Source: Stagnimonas aquatica (GTDB lineage: Bacteria; Pseudomonadota; Gammaproteobacteria; Nevskiales; Nevskiaceae). From it: DNA of 64,000 bases. The notes beneath the pieces are model-generated. The model did not search any database, had not been told where the DNA came from, and was given only the letters and a program-made list of their open reading frames with translations. Where the stretch lies: NCBI RefSeq assembly GCF_003730135.1, contig NZ_RJVO01000002.1:248001-312000 (forward strand), given 5' to 3'. Within the stretch, counting starts at the first letter, position 1, and every line of letters starts with the position of its first letter. Positions 26,272 through 34,000 of this stretch are shown piece by piece. The position numbers and the translations under genes were made by a program.

Positions 26272-26792
26272 GCCGGCTGGGCCTGCTCGGCGCCTGCCTG
26301 GCGCTGGGCCTGATCGCCGCGCCGGCGTGGGCGCTGGACCCGGGCGAGGCGGCGCCGGAAGTCGCCGGCCGGCATCTGCTGCACGCGGATCAGCGGGTAC
26401 GGCTCAGCGAGCTGCGCGGCAAGCTGGTGATCGTCGATTTCTGGGCCACCTGGTGCGGCCCCTGCGTGCTGTCGATGCCGCAACTGGATGGCCTGCGCGA
26501 CAAGCTGCACGCGGAGGGCCTGGGCGAGCGCTTCGAGATCATCGGCGTCAATGTCGATGACGATCCGGCGCGGGCGCGGCGCTTCCTGGAACTGCACCCG
26601 GTGCGCTATCCGGTGATTTCCGACCTGATCGGTCTGGCGGCGAAGCGCTACGCCCCACCGAAGCTACCGAGCGCCTATCTGGTCGGCGCCGACGGCCAGG
26701 TGAAGTTCATCTACTACGGTCACGGCGAGGGCTATGCGGAAACCCTCGAGGAAAAGCTGCGCGAACTGCTGGCCGCCGAGGCGGCCGGCTGA
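26268..26792 (+). CDS. TlpA/ResA-type periplasmic thioredoxin-like protein
   Basis: The 174-residue protein starts at a GTG overlapping the phospholipase stop (GTGA). A signal peptide (GACLALGLIAAPAWA) precedes a thioredoxin fold with redox motif FWATWCGPC (Cys63, Cys66) and the cis-proline loop LPSAYLVGADGQVKF. Members reduce disulfides in the periplasm, for instance in cytochrome c maturation or protection of outer-membrane proteins. Coupling to pldA may mean the same envelope stress response, but that is inference. Confidence 0.88.
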   Translation: MSRLGLLGACLALGLIAAPAWALDPGEAAPEVAGRHLLHADQRVRLSELRGKLVIVDFWATWCGPCVLSMPQLDGLRDKLHAEGLGERFEIIGVNVDDDPARARRFLELHPVRYPVISDLIGLAAKRYAPPKLPSAYLVGADGQVKFIYYGHGEGYAETLEEKLRELLAAEAAG

Positions 26793-26799
26793 GCCAGGC

Positions 26800-26937
26800 T
26801 CAGGCAGCGTCAGCCTCTTGGCTGCGCGTAAGCCGCTGCGAGCGTTGCAGGGCGACCAGCTCCATCACGCCCCAGAGCACGGCGCTGCCCAGGCTGAGCG
26901 CCGGATAGCTGCGGAAGCTGCGGACGATTTCACGCAT
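26800..26937 (-). CDS. Small single-helix membrane protein (45 aa), unknown function
   Basis: The ATG at 26937 is preceded by CAGGAG at an ideal distance, stronger than most starts in the window. It opens a 45-residue frame: a basic N terminus (MREIVRSFRSYP), one hydrophobic stretch (ALSLGSAVLWGVMELVAL) and a charged tail. The shape is of a small single-pass inner-membrane protein. It is tail-to-tail with the thioredoxin gene, 7 bases apart. I do not recognise a family; evidence is the ribosome-binding site and the membrane-protein pattern. Confidence 0.55.
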   Translation of the reverse strand: MREIVRSFRSYPALSLGSAVLWGVMELVALQRSQRLTRSQEADAA

Positions 26938-27095
26938 GGCGGAACTCCTGTGCGACTGTGGTCTGGTGTTGAACGGACGGCACCGTATCAAGCCTCCGTG
27001 AAATCTCCGTGGCAGTCCGATGACAGCGGCCATGACCGGCGCATTTCGCCAGCCGCGCGGGCTAGACTCCCGCGTCTTCCACTCCCCAAACGCGC

Positions 27096-28121
27096 GTGCA
27101 CGACCGCCCCCTGCCCGAGCTGGACGAGCTCCAGCAACTGATCGCCGAGGGCGGCAGTCATCTGCAGGCGCGGACGCTGTGCGAGGCGCGGGTCGGCAGC
27201 CGGCGCTTCCCGGTACAGGCGATCACGCTCGGCAATCCTTCGCTGGACGTACCGGCTGTGGGTTTCTTCGGCGGCGTGCACGGCCTGGAGCGGATCGGCG
27301 CCGAAGTGGTGATCGCCTTCCTGCGCAGCCTGGTCAAGCGCCTGGCCTGGGACGAACTGCTGCACCAGCAGTTGCGCGAGATGCGTCTGGTATTCATGCC
27401 ACTGGTCAACCCCGGCGGCCTCTGGCTGGGCACCCGCGCCAATCCCAACGGCGTCGATCTGATGCGCAACGCGCCGGTGGAGGCGCTGCAGCCGGTGCCC
27501 CTGCTGATCGGCGGCCAGCGTCTGAGCCCCGGCCTGCCCTGGTATCGCGGCCTGGCCGGCGCGCCGATGGAGGCGGAGAGCGCCGCTCTTTGCAGCCTGG
27601 TCGAGGAGGAGCTGCTGAGCCGCCGCTTCAGCCTGGCGGTGGACTGCCATTCCGGCTTCGGCACCCGCGACCGGCTGTGGTTCCCGCACGCGCACACCGC
27701 CGAGCCGATCGAGCACCTGCCCGAGCTGCACGCGCTGCGCCGCATCTTCGAGCAGGCGCATGTGCACCACCAGTACGTCTTCGAGCCGCAGAGCCTGCAA
27801 TACCTCACCCACGGCGATCTCTGGGATCACCTCTACCTGCGCGCCCTGGGCAAGCCCGAGCGGGTATTCCTGCCGCTGACCCTGGAGATGGGCTCCTGGC
27901 TGTGGGTGAAGAAGAACCCGCGCCAACTGTTCTCGCGCATGGGCATCTTCAACCCGCTGATCGGCCACCGGCAGCAGCGGGTGATGCGCCGGCACCTGTC
28001 GCTGCTGGAATTCTTCACCCGCGCCGCCCGCAGCCATCCGCGCTGGCTGCCCAGCCACGAGCAGCGCGAGCCCTTGCGCGCGCAGGCCCTGAAACACTGG
28101 TACACCCGAGCCCCCCGATGA
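27096..28121 (+). CDS. M14-family zinc peptidase/deacylase-like protein
   Basis: The 341-residue protein carries the zinc site of M14 carboxypeptidases and aspartoacylase-like enzymes. GGVHGLERIG provides His62 and Glu65, and AVDCHSGFG provides His185; TLEMGSW near the C terminus could supply the catalytic Glu. MPLVNPGGLWLGTRANPNGVDLMRN is also typical. Relatives are DUF2817-type or murein-peptide amidases, so the substrate could be a peptide or acyl-amino acid. It uses a GTG start and overlaps the following alpha/beta hydrolase by 4 nt (ATGA). No signal peptide is seen. Confidence 0.8.
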   Translation: MHDRPLPELDELQQLIAEGGSHLQARTLCEARVGSRRFPVQAITLGNPSLDVPAVGFFGGVHGLERIGAEVVIAFLRSLVKRLAWDELLHQQLREMRLVFMPLVNPGGLWLGTRANPNGVDLMRNAPVEALQPVPLLIGGQRLSPGLPWYRGLAGAPMEAESAALCSLVEEELLSRRFSLAVDCHSGFGTRDRLWFPHAHTAEPIEHLPELHALRRIFEQAHVHHQYVFEPQSLQYLTHGDLWDHLYLRALGKPERVFLPLTLEMGSWLWVKKNPRQLFSRMGIFNPLIGHRQQRVMRRHLSLLEFFTRAARSHPRWLPSHEQREPLRAQALKHWYTRAPR

Positions 28122-28900
28122 GCCAAACGCCCTGGATCCTGCTGCGCGGCCTGATGCGCGATCAACGTCACTGGGGCGATTTCCCGGCCCTGTTCCAGGC
28201 CCAGTTCCCCGGCGCGCGGCTGTTGACGCCGGACCTGCCCGGCAACGGCCAGCGCAACCGCGAGGAAAGCCCGGCCAGGGTCGAGGCCATGGCCGACCTC
28301 TACCGCACGGAGCTGCGCCGCCAGGGCATTGCCCCGCCCTACCGGCTGTTCGGCATGTCGCTGGGCGCGATGGTGGCGGTGGCCTGGAGCAGCGCCTACC
28401 CGGCGGAGGTCGAGAGCTGCGTGCTGTCCAACACCAGTCTGCGGCCGGTCAGTCCCTTCTATCACCGTCTGCGGCCGGTGGCCTACCCGCTGCTGCTGCG
28501 GCAGACGCTGCGCGAGCCCAGCCCGGCCGCTGCCGAACGGGCGGTGCTGGACCTGACCAGCCGCCACCACGAGCGCACCCGCCAGCAACTGCCGATCTGG
28601 ACCGAGTGGCGCCGCAGCCATCCGGTGTCGCGCGCCAACGGCCTGCGCCAGCTCGGCGCGGCGATCCGCTTCCGCGCGCCGGCGAGCGCGCCCGCCGTGC
28701 CACTGCTGCTGCTCTGCGGCGCCGGGGACCGGCTGGTATCGCCGCGCTGCTCGCAGGCCCTGGCGGCACTCTGGCGGGCGCCGCTGCGGGTGCACCCCAG
28801 CGCCGGCCACGACCTGCCGCTGGACGATGGCGAGTGGGTGGCTCAGCAGATCGGCGACTGGGAACGCCAGCGCCTCGCGGCCGGCGCCGATTCGCCCTAG
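28118..28900 (+). CDS. Alpha/beta hydrolase
   Basis: The 260-residue protein has an alpha/beta hydrolase fold: LLRGLMRDQRHWGDF near the oxyanion region, nucleophile elbow FGMSLGAM (Ser81), acid in LLLCGAGDRLVSP and His in HPSAGHDLPLDDGEW. Such proteins are esterases, lipases or BioH-like; the substrate is unknown. It is translationally coupled to the M14 enzyme upstream (ATGA overlap), so the two may work on one substrate in sequence. Its stop overlaps the convergent DUF1653 stop through CTAG. Confidence 0.85.
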   Translation: MSQTPWILLRGLMRDQRHWGDFPALFQAQFPGARLLTPDLPGNGQRNREESPARVEAMADLYRTELRRQGIAPPYRLFGMSLGAMVAVAWSSAYPAEVESCVLSNTSLRPVSPFYHRLRPVAYPLLLRQTLREPSPAAAERAVLDLTSRHHERTRQQLPIWTEWRRSHPVSRANGLRQLGAAIRFRAPASAPAVPLLLLCGAGDRLVSPRCSQALAALWRAPLRVHPSAGHDLPLDDGEWVAQQIGDWERQRLAAGADSP

Positions 28901-29145
28901 GGCGTCTGCTGGCCGAGGTACTGGAAGCGCGGCTGCGGACCTTCCGGGGTGTCCACGATCTGGTTCCAGACCCGCAGCCGGCGGGTGCTCATCGGCAAAC
29001 CTTCGCGCGGGTAGAGCCGGGTGTAGACCACCACGACCTCCTCGCTCTCGTCCTCGCGGGCCAAGCCCAGCGCCAGATAGCAGTTGCCCTTGTAGTGGCG
29101 GTAGACCCCGGCGCGGAACCCGGACAGTTCGCCGGACTCGCTCAT
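28897..29145 (-). CDS. DUF1653 family protein
   Basis: The 82-residue protein shows the DUF1653 core GVYRHYKGNCYLALGLAR, followed by VVVYTRLYPREGLPMSTRRL and a Phe-containing end. DUF1653 proteins are small beta-rich proteins of unknown role. Its ATG overlaps the stop of the diguanylate cyclase gene upstream by 4 nt, so it is cotranscribed with it. Whether this pairing is functional is not known. Confidence 0.85.
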   Translation of the reverse strand: MSESGELSGFRAGVYRHYKGNCYLALGLAREDESEEVVVVYTRLYPREGLPMSTRRLRVWNQIVDTPEGPQPRFQYLGQQTP

Positions 29146-30200
29146 GACGCCGTCCCGGGCAGGCCAGCGGCCAGCGAGGGCGCAGCGGCTGCCGCCGGCA
29201 GATCGGCCTGCGGGCCGGCGAGCGGCGCCAGCCGGGCGATGCCCTTGCCGCCGCGCTTGGCCTCGTACATCGCCTGGTCGGCGGCGCGCAGCAGGGAATC
29301 GCAGTCGCGGCCATGATCGGGGTACAGCACCACGCCAACGCTGCATCCCAGGCCCAGCGGCTGCCCCGGGGCCAGTTCCAGTTCGAACGGCTGGGCGACG
29401 ATCTGGCAGATCTTGTTGCCCACCGCCAGCGCGCTGCCGGCGTCGGCCTGCTGCTCGATCAGCACCGCGAACTCGTCGCCGCTCAGACGCGAGACGGTAT
29501 CGGCCCGGCGCACCGCCGAGGACAGCCGGGTGGCGATCTGCCGCAACAGTTCGTCGCCGGCGGCATGACCGTGCTGGTCGTTGACGCCCTTGAAACCGTC
29601 GATGTCGATGAACAGCACGCCGAGCCGGCTGCGGTTGCGGTCGGCGCGGGCGATGGCATTGGCCAGGCGGTCCATGAACTGCAAACGGTTGGGCAGGCCA
29701 GTGAGCGGGTCCTGATAGGCCAGCTTGCGGAAGGTGTCCTGCAACTCCTGCACCTCGCGGCCGCGCTCGTAGAGCTGCTCCAGCGCCGCCTGCAGGCCCA
29801 GCTTGCTGCGGTAGGCATTGAGGTAGGCCCGCACCTTCGGCAGCAGGTTGTGCTTCTGCAGCGGCCGCAGCACGTAGTCGAGATTGGCGGCGTCGAAGCA
29901 TTGCAGGCGCTGGGGATCGCGGCTGGAGGCCTCGGAAGCCAGGAAGATCACCGGGCTGTCGCCGAAGTATTCCGCCCAGACCGGCGGCGCCTCGGCCTCG
30001 GCGGCCGGCACCGCAGCCGGCTCCTGACAGACGATCACCAGCGCCGGCTGCTGTTCCAGGAACACCTGCCCGGCCTGTTCCAGCGATTTGCGCAGGCCGA
30101 ACTCCGCCTCGACGCCGTCGAGCATCTGCCGGACCAGGCGCAGATCCTCGGCAACCTCGCCGACCAGCAGGATGGTCGGCAGCGTGACGGCGGCGTTCAT
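29142..30200 (-). CDS. Diguanylate cyclase with degenerate receiver domain
   Basis: The 352-residue protein has an N-terminal CheY-like region (about 8-130), a short coiled linker and a GGDEF domain beginning QDPLTGLPNRLQF. The active site reads SGDEF, a common functional variant, with LGVLFIDIDGFKGVNDQHGH as metal/substrate block and an RxxD inhibitory site RRAD five residues ahead. The receiver lacks the phosphoacceptor: where Asp is expected after strand 3 the sequence is ALVIVCQE (Cys58), and the N-terminal acidic pair is reduced to GE. Regulation is therefore unlikely to be by classical phosphorylation. The start at 30200 begins receiver homology. Confidence 0.87.
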   Translation of the reverse strand: MNAAVTLPTILLVGEVAEDLRLVRQMLDGVEAEFGLRKSLEQAGQVFLEQQPALVIVCQEPAAVPAAEAEAPPVWAEYFGDSPVIFLASEASSRDPQRLQCFDAANLDYVLRPLQKHNLLPKVRAYLNAYRSKLGLQAALEQLYERGREVQELQDTFRKLAYQDPLTGLPNRLQFMDRLANAIARADRNRSRLGVLFIDIDGFKGVNDQHGHAAGDELLRQIATRLSSAVRRADTVSRLSGDEFAVLIEQQADAGSALAVGNKICQIVAQPFELELAPGQPLGLGCSVGVVLYPDHGRDCDSLLRAADQAMYEAKRGGKGIARLAPLAGPQADLPAAAAAPSLAAGLPGTAS

Positions 30201-30487
30201 CGCCACCCCCGCCCAGGACGGGCACCGCGCACAGCCGGTTGACCGGCCACGGCAGTTGCCGACCAAGCACGGCCACAACTGCCGGTGACCGGGAGACGAT
30301 GGAATTTTCTGGTACGACCTGCTGCCAAGACGGCTACCTCGTTGCTGAGCCCGTTGCGGCGCGCTTGCGCCGACCTGCCGCGCCCCAGTGCACTGGCAGC
30401 CGGCAACTTTCGGGCCTGCACGCCCGGTGGCGACGGGCGCAGGCGCCACGGCGGCCTTTGCGGCGACCGGGGCGCGACTCTGGAATG

Positions 30488-30562
30488 TGGTGCCGGCTGA
30501 GGGATTCGAACCCCCGACCTACGGTTTACAAAACCGTTGCACTACCGCTGTGCTAAGCCGGC
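30488..30562 (-). tRNA. tRNA-Thr (anticodon TGT)
   Basis: The minus strand folds as a complete cloverleaf. A 7-bp acceptor stem GCCGGCT/AGCCGGC carries encoded A-CCA. The anticodon arm is ACGGT-TTTGTAA-ACCGT, giving anticodon TGT, and the T-arm is GGGGGTTCGAATCCCTC. It lies downstream of coaX, the classical place of a Thr tRNA in many gammaproteobacteria. The 287 bases between it and the diguanylate cyclase start (30201-30487) hold no convincing gene. Confidence 0.96.
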
Positions 30563-30603
30563 CCGACGGAAGGCGCGCAGTGTAGAGCCTGCGGCCGTTT
30601 ATT

Positions 30604-31338
30604 TCATGGCGTGGCGCCGGCCTCGGACAGCGCCAGCAGGCCTTCCAGCACCAGTTGCGGACGCAACTGCCAGGCGCCCGGCAATTGCGGCAGCAACAGC
30701 AAGGCGTCGCCGCCAGTGAGGACCCGCAGTTCATCGGGATCGCCGCCCGGCGCGCGCAGGCAGTGCTCCACCGCGCCAAGCGCGGCGAACAGCGCGCCCT
30801 GGCGGATCGCAGTCTCGGAGTTGCTGCCCAGCCCGCGCGGATCGGCCGGCACGGCGGCCGGGGTCGCGGTGGCGGTCACCTGCAACAGGCTGGCCAGGGC
30901 GCTGCCGTAGCCGGGCGCGATGATGCCGCCGAGGTGACAGCCTTCGCGATCAACGCGGTCGAAGGTCAGCGCGGTGCCGGCGCTGAGCACCACGAAAGGC
31001 CCGCGCCGTTGCTGCCAGACCGCGACCATTGCCAGCCAGCGGTCGATGCCCAGCCGCTCCGGCTGCGGGTAGACGTTGCGCAGGCCCTGCCATTCGGCGC
31101 GGCTGCGCGGCAACTGCGGCGCGACGCCGCAAGCGGCCTGCACCACCGACTGCCAGCGCGCGGCCTCGCCCAGACGCGGCACGGCCGAGAGCCAGACTTC
31201 CTGCACCACCGGCCAGCGCTGGCCGGCGAATGCGGCCCAGGGATAGCCGCCGTGCGGCAACGGTTCGCCGGGCCGGAGCGTGCCATCCCAGAGCGCCCAC
31301 TTGAGCCGGGTGTTGCCGACATCGACCAGCAGCTTCAT
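30604..31338 (-). CDS. coaX: Type III pantothenate kinase
   Basis: The 244-residue protein phosphorylates pantothenate, the first step of coenzyme A synthesis. It has the ASKHA-fold phosphate motif LVDVGNTRLKWAL at the N terminus (Asp6), LGIDRWLAMV with the catalytic Asp, SAGTALTFDRV and GGIIAPGY. Length fits CoaX. Its ATG overlaps the birA stop by 4 nt. A tRNA-Thr follows 41 bases downstream. Confidence 0.93.
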   Translation of the reverse strand: MKLLVDVGNTRLKWALWDGTLRPGEPLPHGGYPWAAFAGQRWPVVQEVWLSAVPRLGEAARWQSVVQAACGVAPQLPRSRAEWQGLRNVYPQPERLGIDRWLAMVAVWQQRRGPFVVLSAGTALTFDRVDREGCHLGGIIAPGYGSALASLLQVTATATPAAVPADPRGLGSNSETAIRQGALFAALGAVEHCLRAPGGDPDELRVLTGGDALLLLPQLPGAWQLRPQLVLEGLLALSEAGATP

Positions 31339-32321
31339 GCCGCGACCCGCACGCTGACCTCGCCGGCATGCACCACCCGGCGCTCGGCACCGACTTCGAC
31401 GATCAGGCCGCCGTCGGCGTCGATGCCACGCGCCACGCCCTCGTAACCGCCCTGGGCCTCGACCCGCACCGGCCGATCCCGCAGCAGATCACGCTGCGAC
31501 CACTCGCCGGCGAAGGGCGTAAAGCCGAAGTCCTGGTAGTGCTGCACGGCCGTCGCCAGTTCGGCGAGCACGGTCACCGCCACCGCCTCGCGCGCCGGCA
31601 GTGCGCGGCCACGGGCGGCGAGCGCGGCGGCCAGGCTGGTCCAGGGCTGGCCGACCGCCTGCGCCTGCACCGCTTCCATTTGCAGATTGAGGCCGACGCC
31701 GACCACCACCCGGCAGGGGCCGCCAGCCTCGCCGCGCGGCTCGATCAGCACGCCGGCCAGCTTGCGGCCGTCGGCGTGCAGATCGTTGGGCCATTTGATG
31801 CCGGCCTCCGGCAGGCCCAGCGCCGACAGCGCCCGCGCCAACGCCACCGCCACCGCCAACGGCAGCGTGGTGAGCCGCGCCGGCCAGGCCGGGAAACTCC
31901 AGGCCAGCGAGAGATAGAGATTGGCGCCGAACGGCGACACCCAGTCGCGGCCCCGGCGGCCACGACCGGCAGTCTGGCTTTCCGCGAACAGCGCCTGCGG
32001 GTCCTGCGCCGGCTCGGCTTCCAGCAGGCGGGTGTTGGTGGAGTCCACGCGGGCTTCCACCGCCACATGCAGCCCCAGCGCACGCAGGCCGGCCGGCAGC
32101 GCGGCGGCGATGCGGGCGGCATCGAGACGTTGCAGCGGATGCGCGAGCCGGTAGCCGGCGCCCGGCTGGGCGTCCAGTGCGACGCCCCAGTCGCGCAGCT
32201 TGTCGACGCGCTTGGCCAGCGCTGCGCGGCTGATGCCGAAACGCTCCGCCAAGGCCTCGCCGGAATGGCGCTCGCCGTCGGCCAGGGCGTCGAGCAGGTC
32301 CAGCAGCGGATCGCTACTCAT
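31335..32321 (-). CDS. birA: Bifunctional biotin--protein ligase / biotin operon repressor
   Basis: The 328-residue protein has an N-terminal winged HTH (SGEALAERFGISRAALAKRVDKL), so it is the repressor type of BirA. The ligase core shows GRGRRGRDWVSPFGANLYLSL (biotin/ATP binding), KWPNDLHADGRKLAGVLIEP and a C-terminal SH3-like domain. It attaches biotin to acetyl-CoA carboxylase and represses the biotin genes. It overlaps both neighbours by 4 nt (plsY upstream, coaX downstream). Confidence 0.94.
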   Translation of the reverse strand: MSSDPLLDLLDALADGERHSGEALAERFGISRAALAKRVDKLRDWGVALDAQPGAGYRLAHPLQRLDAARIAAALPAGLRALGLHVAVEARVDSTNTRLLEAEPAQDPQALFAESQTAGRGRRGRDWVSPFGANLYLSLAWSFPAWPARLTTLPLAVAVALARALSALGLPEAGIKWPNDLHADGRKLAGVLIEPRGEAGGPCRVVVGVGLNLQMEAVQAQAVGQPWTSLAAALAARGRALPAREAVAVTVLAELATAVQHYQDFGFTPFAGEWSQRDLLRDRPVRVEAQGGYEGVARGIDADGGLIVEVGAERRVVHAGEVSVRVAA

Positions 32322-32965
32322 TTGAGGCCCAGGGCGCGGCCGAGCAGCCGCGCGCGCTCGAAGCGCGGCTCGGTGCCGGCGCGCAGGCGCGCCCAGTTGG
32401 CGCGGTGCTTGACCAGCACCAGCAGCGCCATCGCGGCGGTGAAGGCGCCGGCGCCGGAAAACAGGCCCTGCTCGCTGAAGCAGGCGACGTGCAGCAGCGC
32501 CGCCGCGCTGGCCGCCAGGGTCGCGAGGCTGACCGTGCCGGTGAGCAACACCACCAGCACGAAGGCGAGCAGCATCCAGGGGAAGCTGGCCGGCAGCAGG
32601 GCGGCGAACACGCCGGCCACCGTCGCCACGCCCTTGCCGCCCTGGAAGCGGTGCCAGAGCGGATAGCAGTGGCCGAGCACCGCCGCCGCGCCGCAGGCAT
32701 AGGCCAGTTCCGGGGTCGCCGCCGCCCCGGCCAGGCGCGGCAGCAGCAGTGCCGCGACCACGCCCTTGGCCACGTCGATCACGAGCACCGCCAGCGCAAA
32801 GGCCTTGCCCTGGGTACGCAGGGCATTGGTGGCGCCGATGTTGCCGCTGCCGCTGGCGCGCAGATTCACCCCGCCCTTGAGGCGGGCGACGATCAGCCCG
32901 CCCATCAGCGAGCCCAGGGCATAGGCCGCCAGCATCAGCAGCGGCGTGGTGAGGATCAGGGGCAT
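32318..32965 (-). CDS. plsY: Acyl-phosphate glycerol-3-phosphate acyltransferase
   Basis: The 215-residue integral membrane protein has about five helices and the PlsY motifs: SGNIGATNALRT (glycerol-3-phosphate site), KGGVNLR ahead of it, and FQGGKGVATVAG. It transfers acyl groups from acyl-phosphate to glycerol-3-phosphate, starting phospholipid synthesis. Its start lies within the last 10 bases of the aldo/keto reductase gene and its stop overlaps birA, so it is embedded in the operon. Confidence 0.95.
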   Translation of the reverse strand: MPLILTTPLLMLAAYALGSLMGGLIVARLKGGVNLRASGSGNIGATNALRTQGKAFALAVLVIDVAKGVVAALLLPRLAGAAATPELAYACGAAAVLGHCYPLWHRFQGGKGVATVAGVFAALLPASFPWMLLAFVLVVLLTGTVSLATLAASAAALLHVACFSEQGLFSGAGAFTAAMALLVLVKHRANWARLRAGTEPRFERARLLGRALGLK

Positions 32966-33987
32966 GGATAGGTGTGACGACGGTGGATGGCCTCGATGGC
33001 GGCCAATACCTCCGCGCTCAGACGCAACTGCGCGGAGGCGAGATTGGCTTCCAGTTGCGCCAGGCTGGTGGCGCCGATCAGGGTGCTGGTGACGAACGGC
33101 CGGCTGTGCACATAAGCGAGCGCCATCTGCGCCAGATCCATGCCCTGGGCCTGCGCCAGGCGCTGGTATTCGGCGGTCGCCGCCTCGGCCTCGGGCGTGC
33201 TGTAGCGCTGGAAGCGACTGAACAGCGTCAACCGCGCGCCCTCGGGCTTCACCCCGCCCAGATACTTGCCGCTGAGCACGCCCATCGCCAGTGGCGAATA
33301 GGCGAGCAGGCCCACCGCCTCGCGGTGCGCGAACTCCGCCAGCCCCACCTCGTAGCTGCGGTTGAGCAGGGAATACGGGTTCTGGATGCTCGCCACTCGC
33401 AGGCCGCCCTGCTCGCGCGCCAGGCGCAGGTATTCGGCCAGGCCCCAGGGCGTCTCGTTGGAGATGCCGATGTGGCGCACCTTGCCGGCGCGTACCAGCT
33501 CGACGAGCGCGCCGTAGGTTTCCTCGATGGACGGGCCGTCGCGGTCCTGCGGGGTGTAGCCGAGCTGGCCGAAGAAGTTGGTCGGCCGCTGAGGCCAGTG
33601 CACCTGGTAGAGGTCGATCCAGTCGGTACGCAGGCGTTTGAGCGAGCTGTCGCAGGCGGCGATCAGGCTGGCGCGGTCCAGACAGGAGCCGCCGCGCAGG
33701 TAGGGGAACATGCCCGGCCCGGTGACCTTGGTGGCGAGCACGATGTCCTGGCGCCGGCCGGTCTTGGCGAACCAGCTGCCAATGTAGTCCTCGGTGCGGC
33801 CCTGGGTTTCGGCACGCGGCGGCACCGGGTACATCTCGGCGGCGTCGAAAAAGTTCACACCCTCGGCGACGGCGCGGTCCATCTGCGCGTGGGCCTCGGC
33901 CTCGCTGTTCTGCTCGCCCCAGGTCATGGTGCCGAGGCCGATCAGTGAAACCTTGAGGCCGGTGCGGCCCAGCGGGCGGTAGTCCAT
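32956..33987 (-). CDS. Aldo/keto reductase (Tas-like)
   Basis: The 343-residue protein is an NADP(H)-dependent aldo/keto reductase. MDYRPLGRTGLKVSLIGLGTMTWG starts the barrel, FFDAAEMYP gives catalytic Asp48 and Tyr53, YQVHWPQRP is the substrate region, and STLIGATSLAQLEANL is the C-terminal cofactor-binding part. The close match to Tas, including the MYPVPP sequence, is by recall. ATG at 33987 starts the family homology. Substrate unknown. Confidence 0.88.
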   Translation of the reverse strand: MDYRPLGRTGLKVSLIGLGTMTWGEQNSEAEAHAQMDRAVAEGVNFFDAAEMYPVPPRAETQGRTEDYIGSWFAKTGRRQDIVLATKVTGPGMFPYLRGGSCLDRASLIAACDSSLKRLRTDWIDLYQVHWPQRPTNFFGQLGYTPQDRDGPSIEETYGALVELVRAGKVRHIGISNETPWGLAEYLRLAREQGGLRVASIQNPYSLLNRSYEVGLAEFAHREAVGLLAYSPLAMGVLSGKYLGGVKPEGARLTLFSRFQRYSTPEAEAATAEYQRLAQAQGMDLAQMALAYVHSRPFVTSTLIGATSLAQLEANLASAQLRLSAEVLAAIEAIHRRHTYPCP

Positions 33988-34000
33988 GCGGGTTCCTGCG

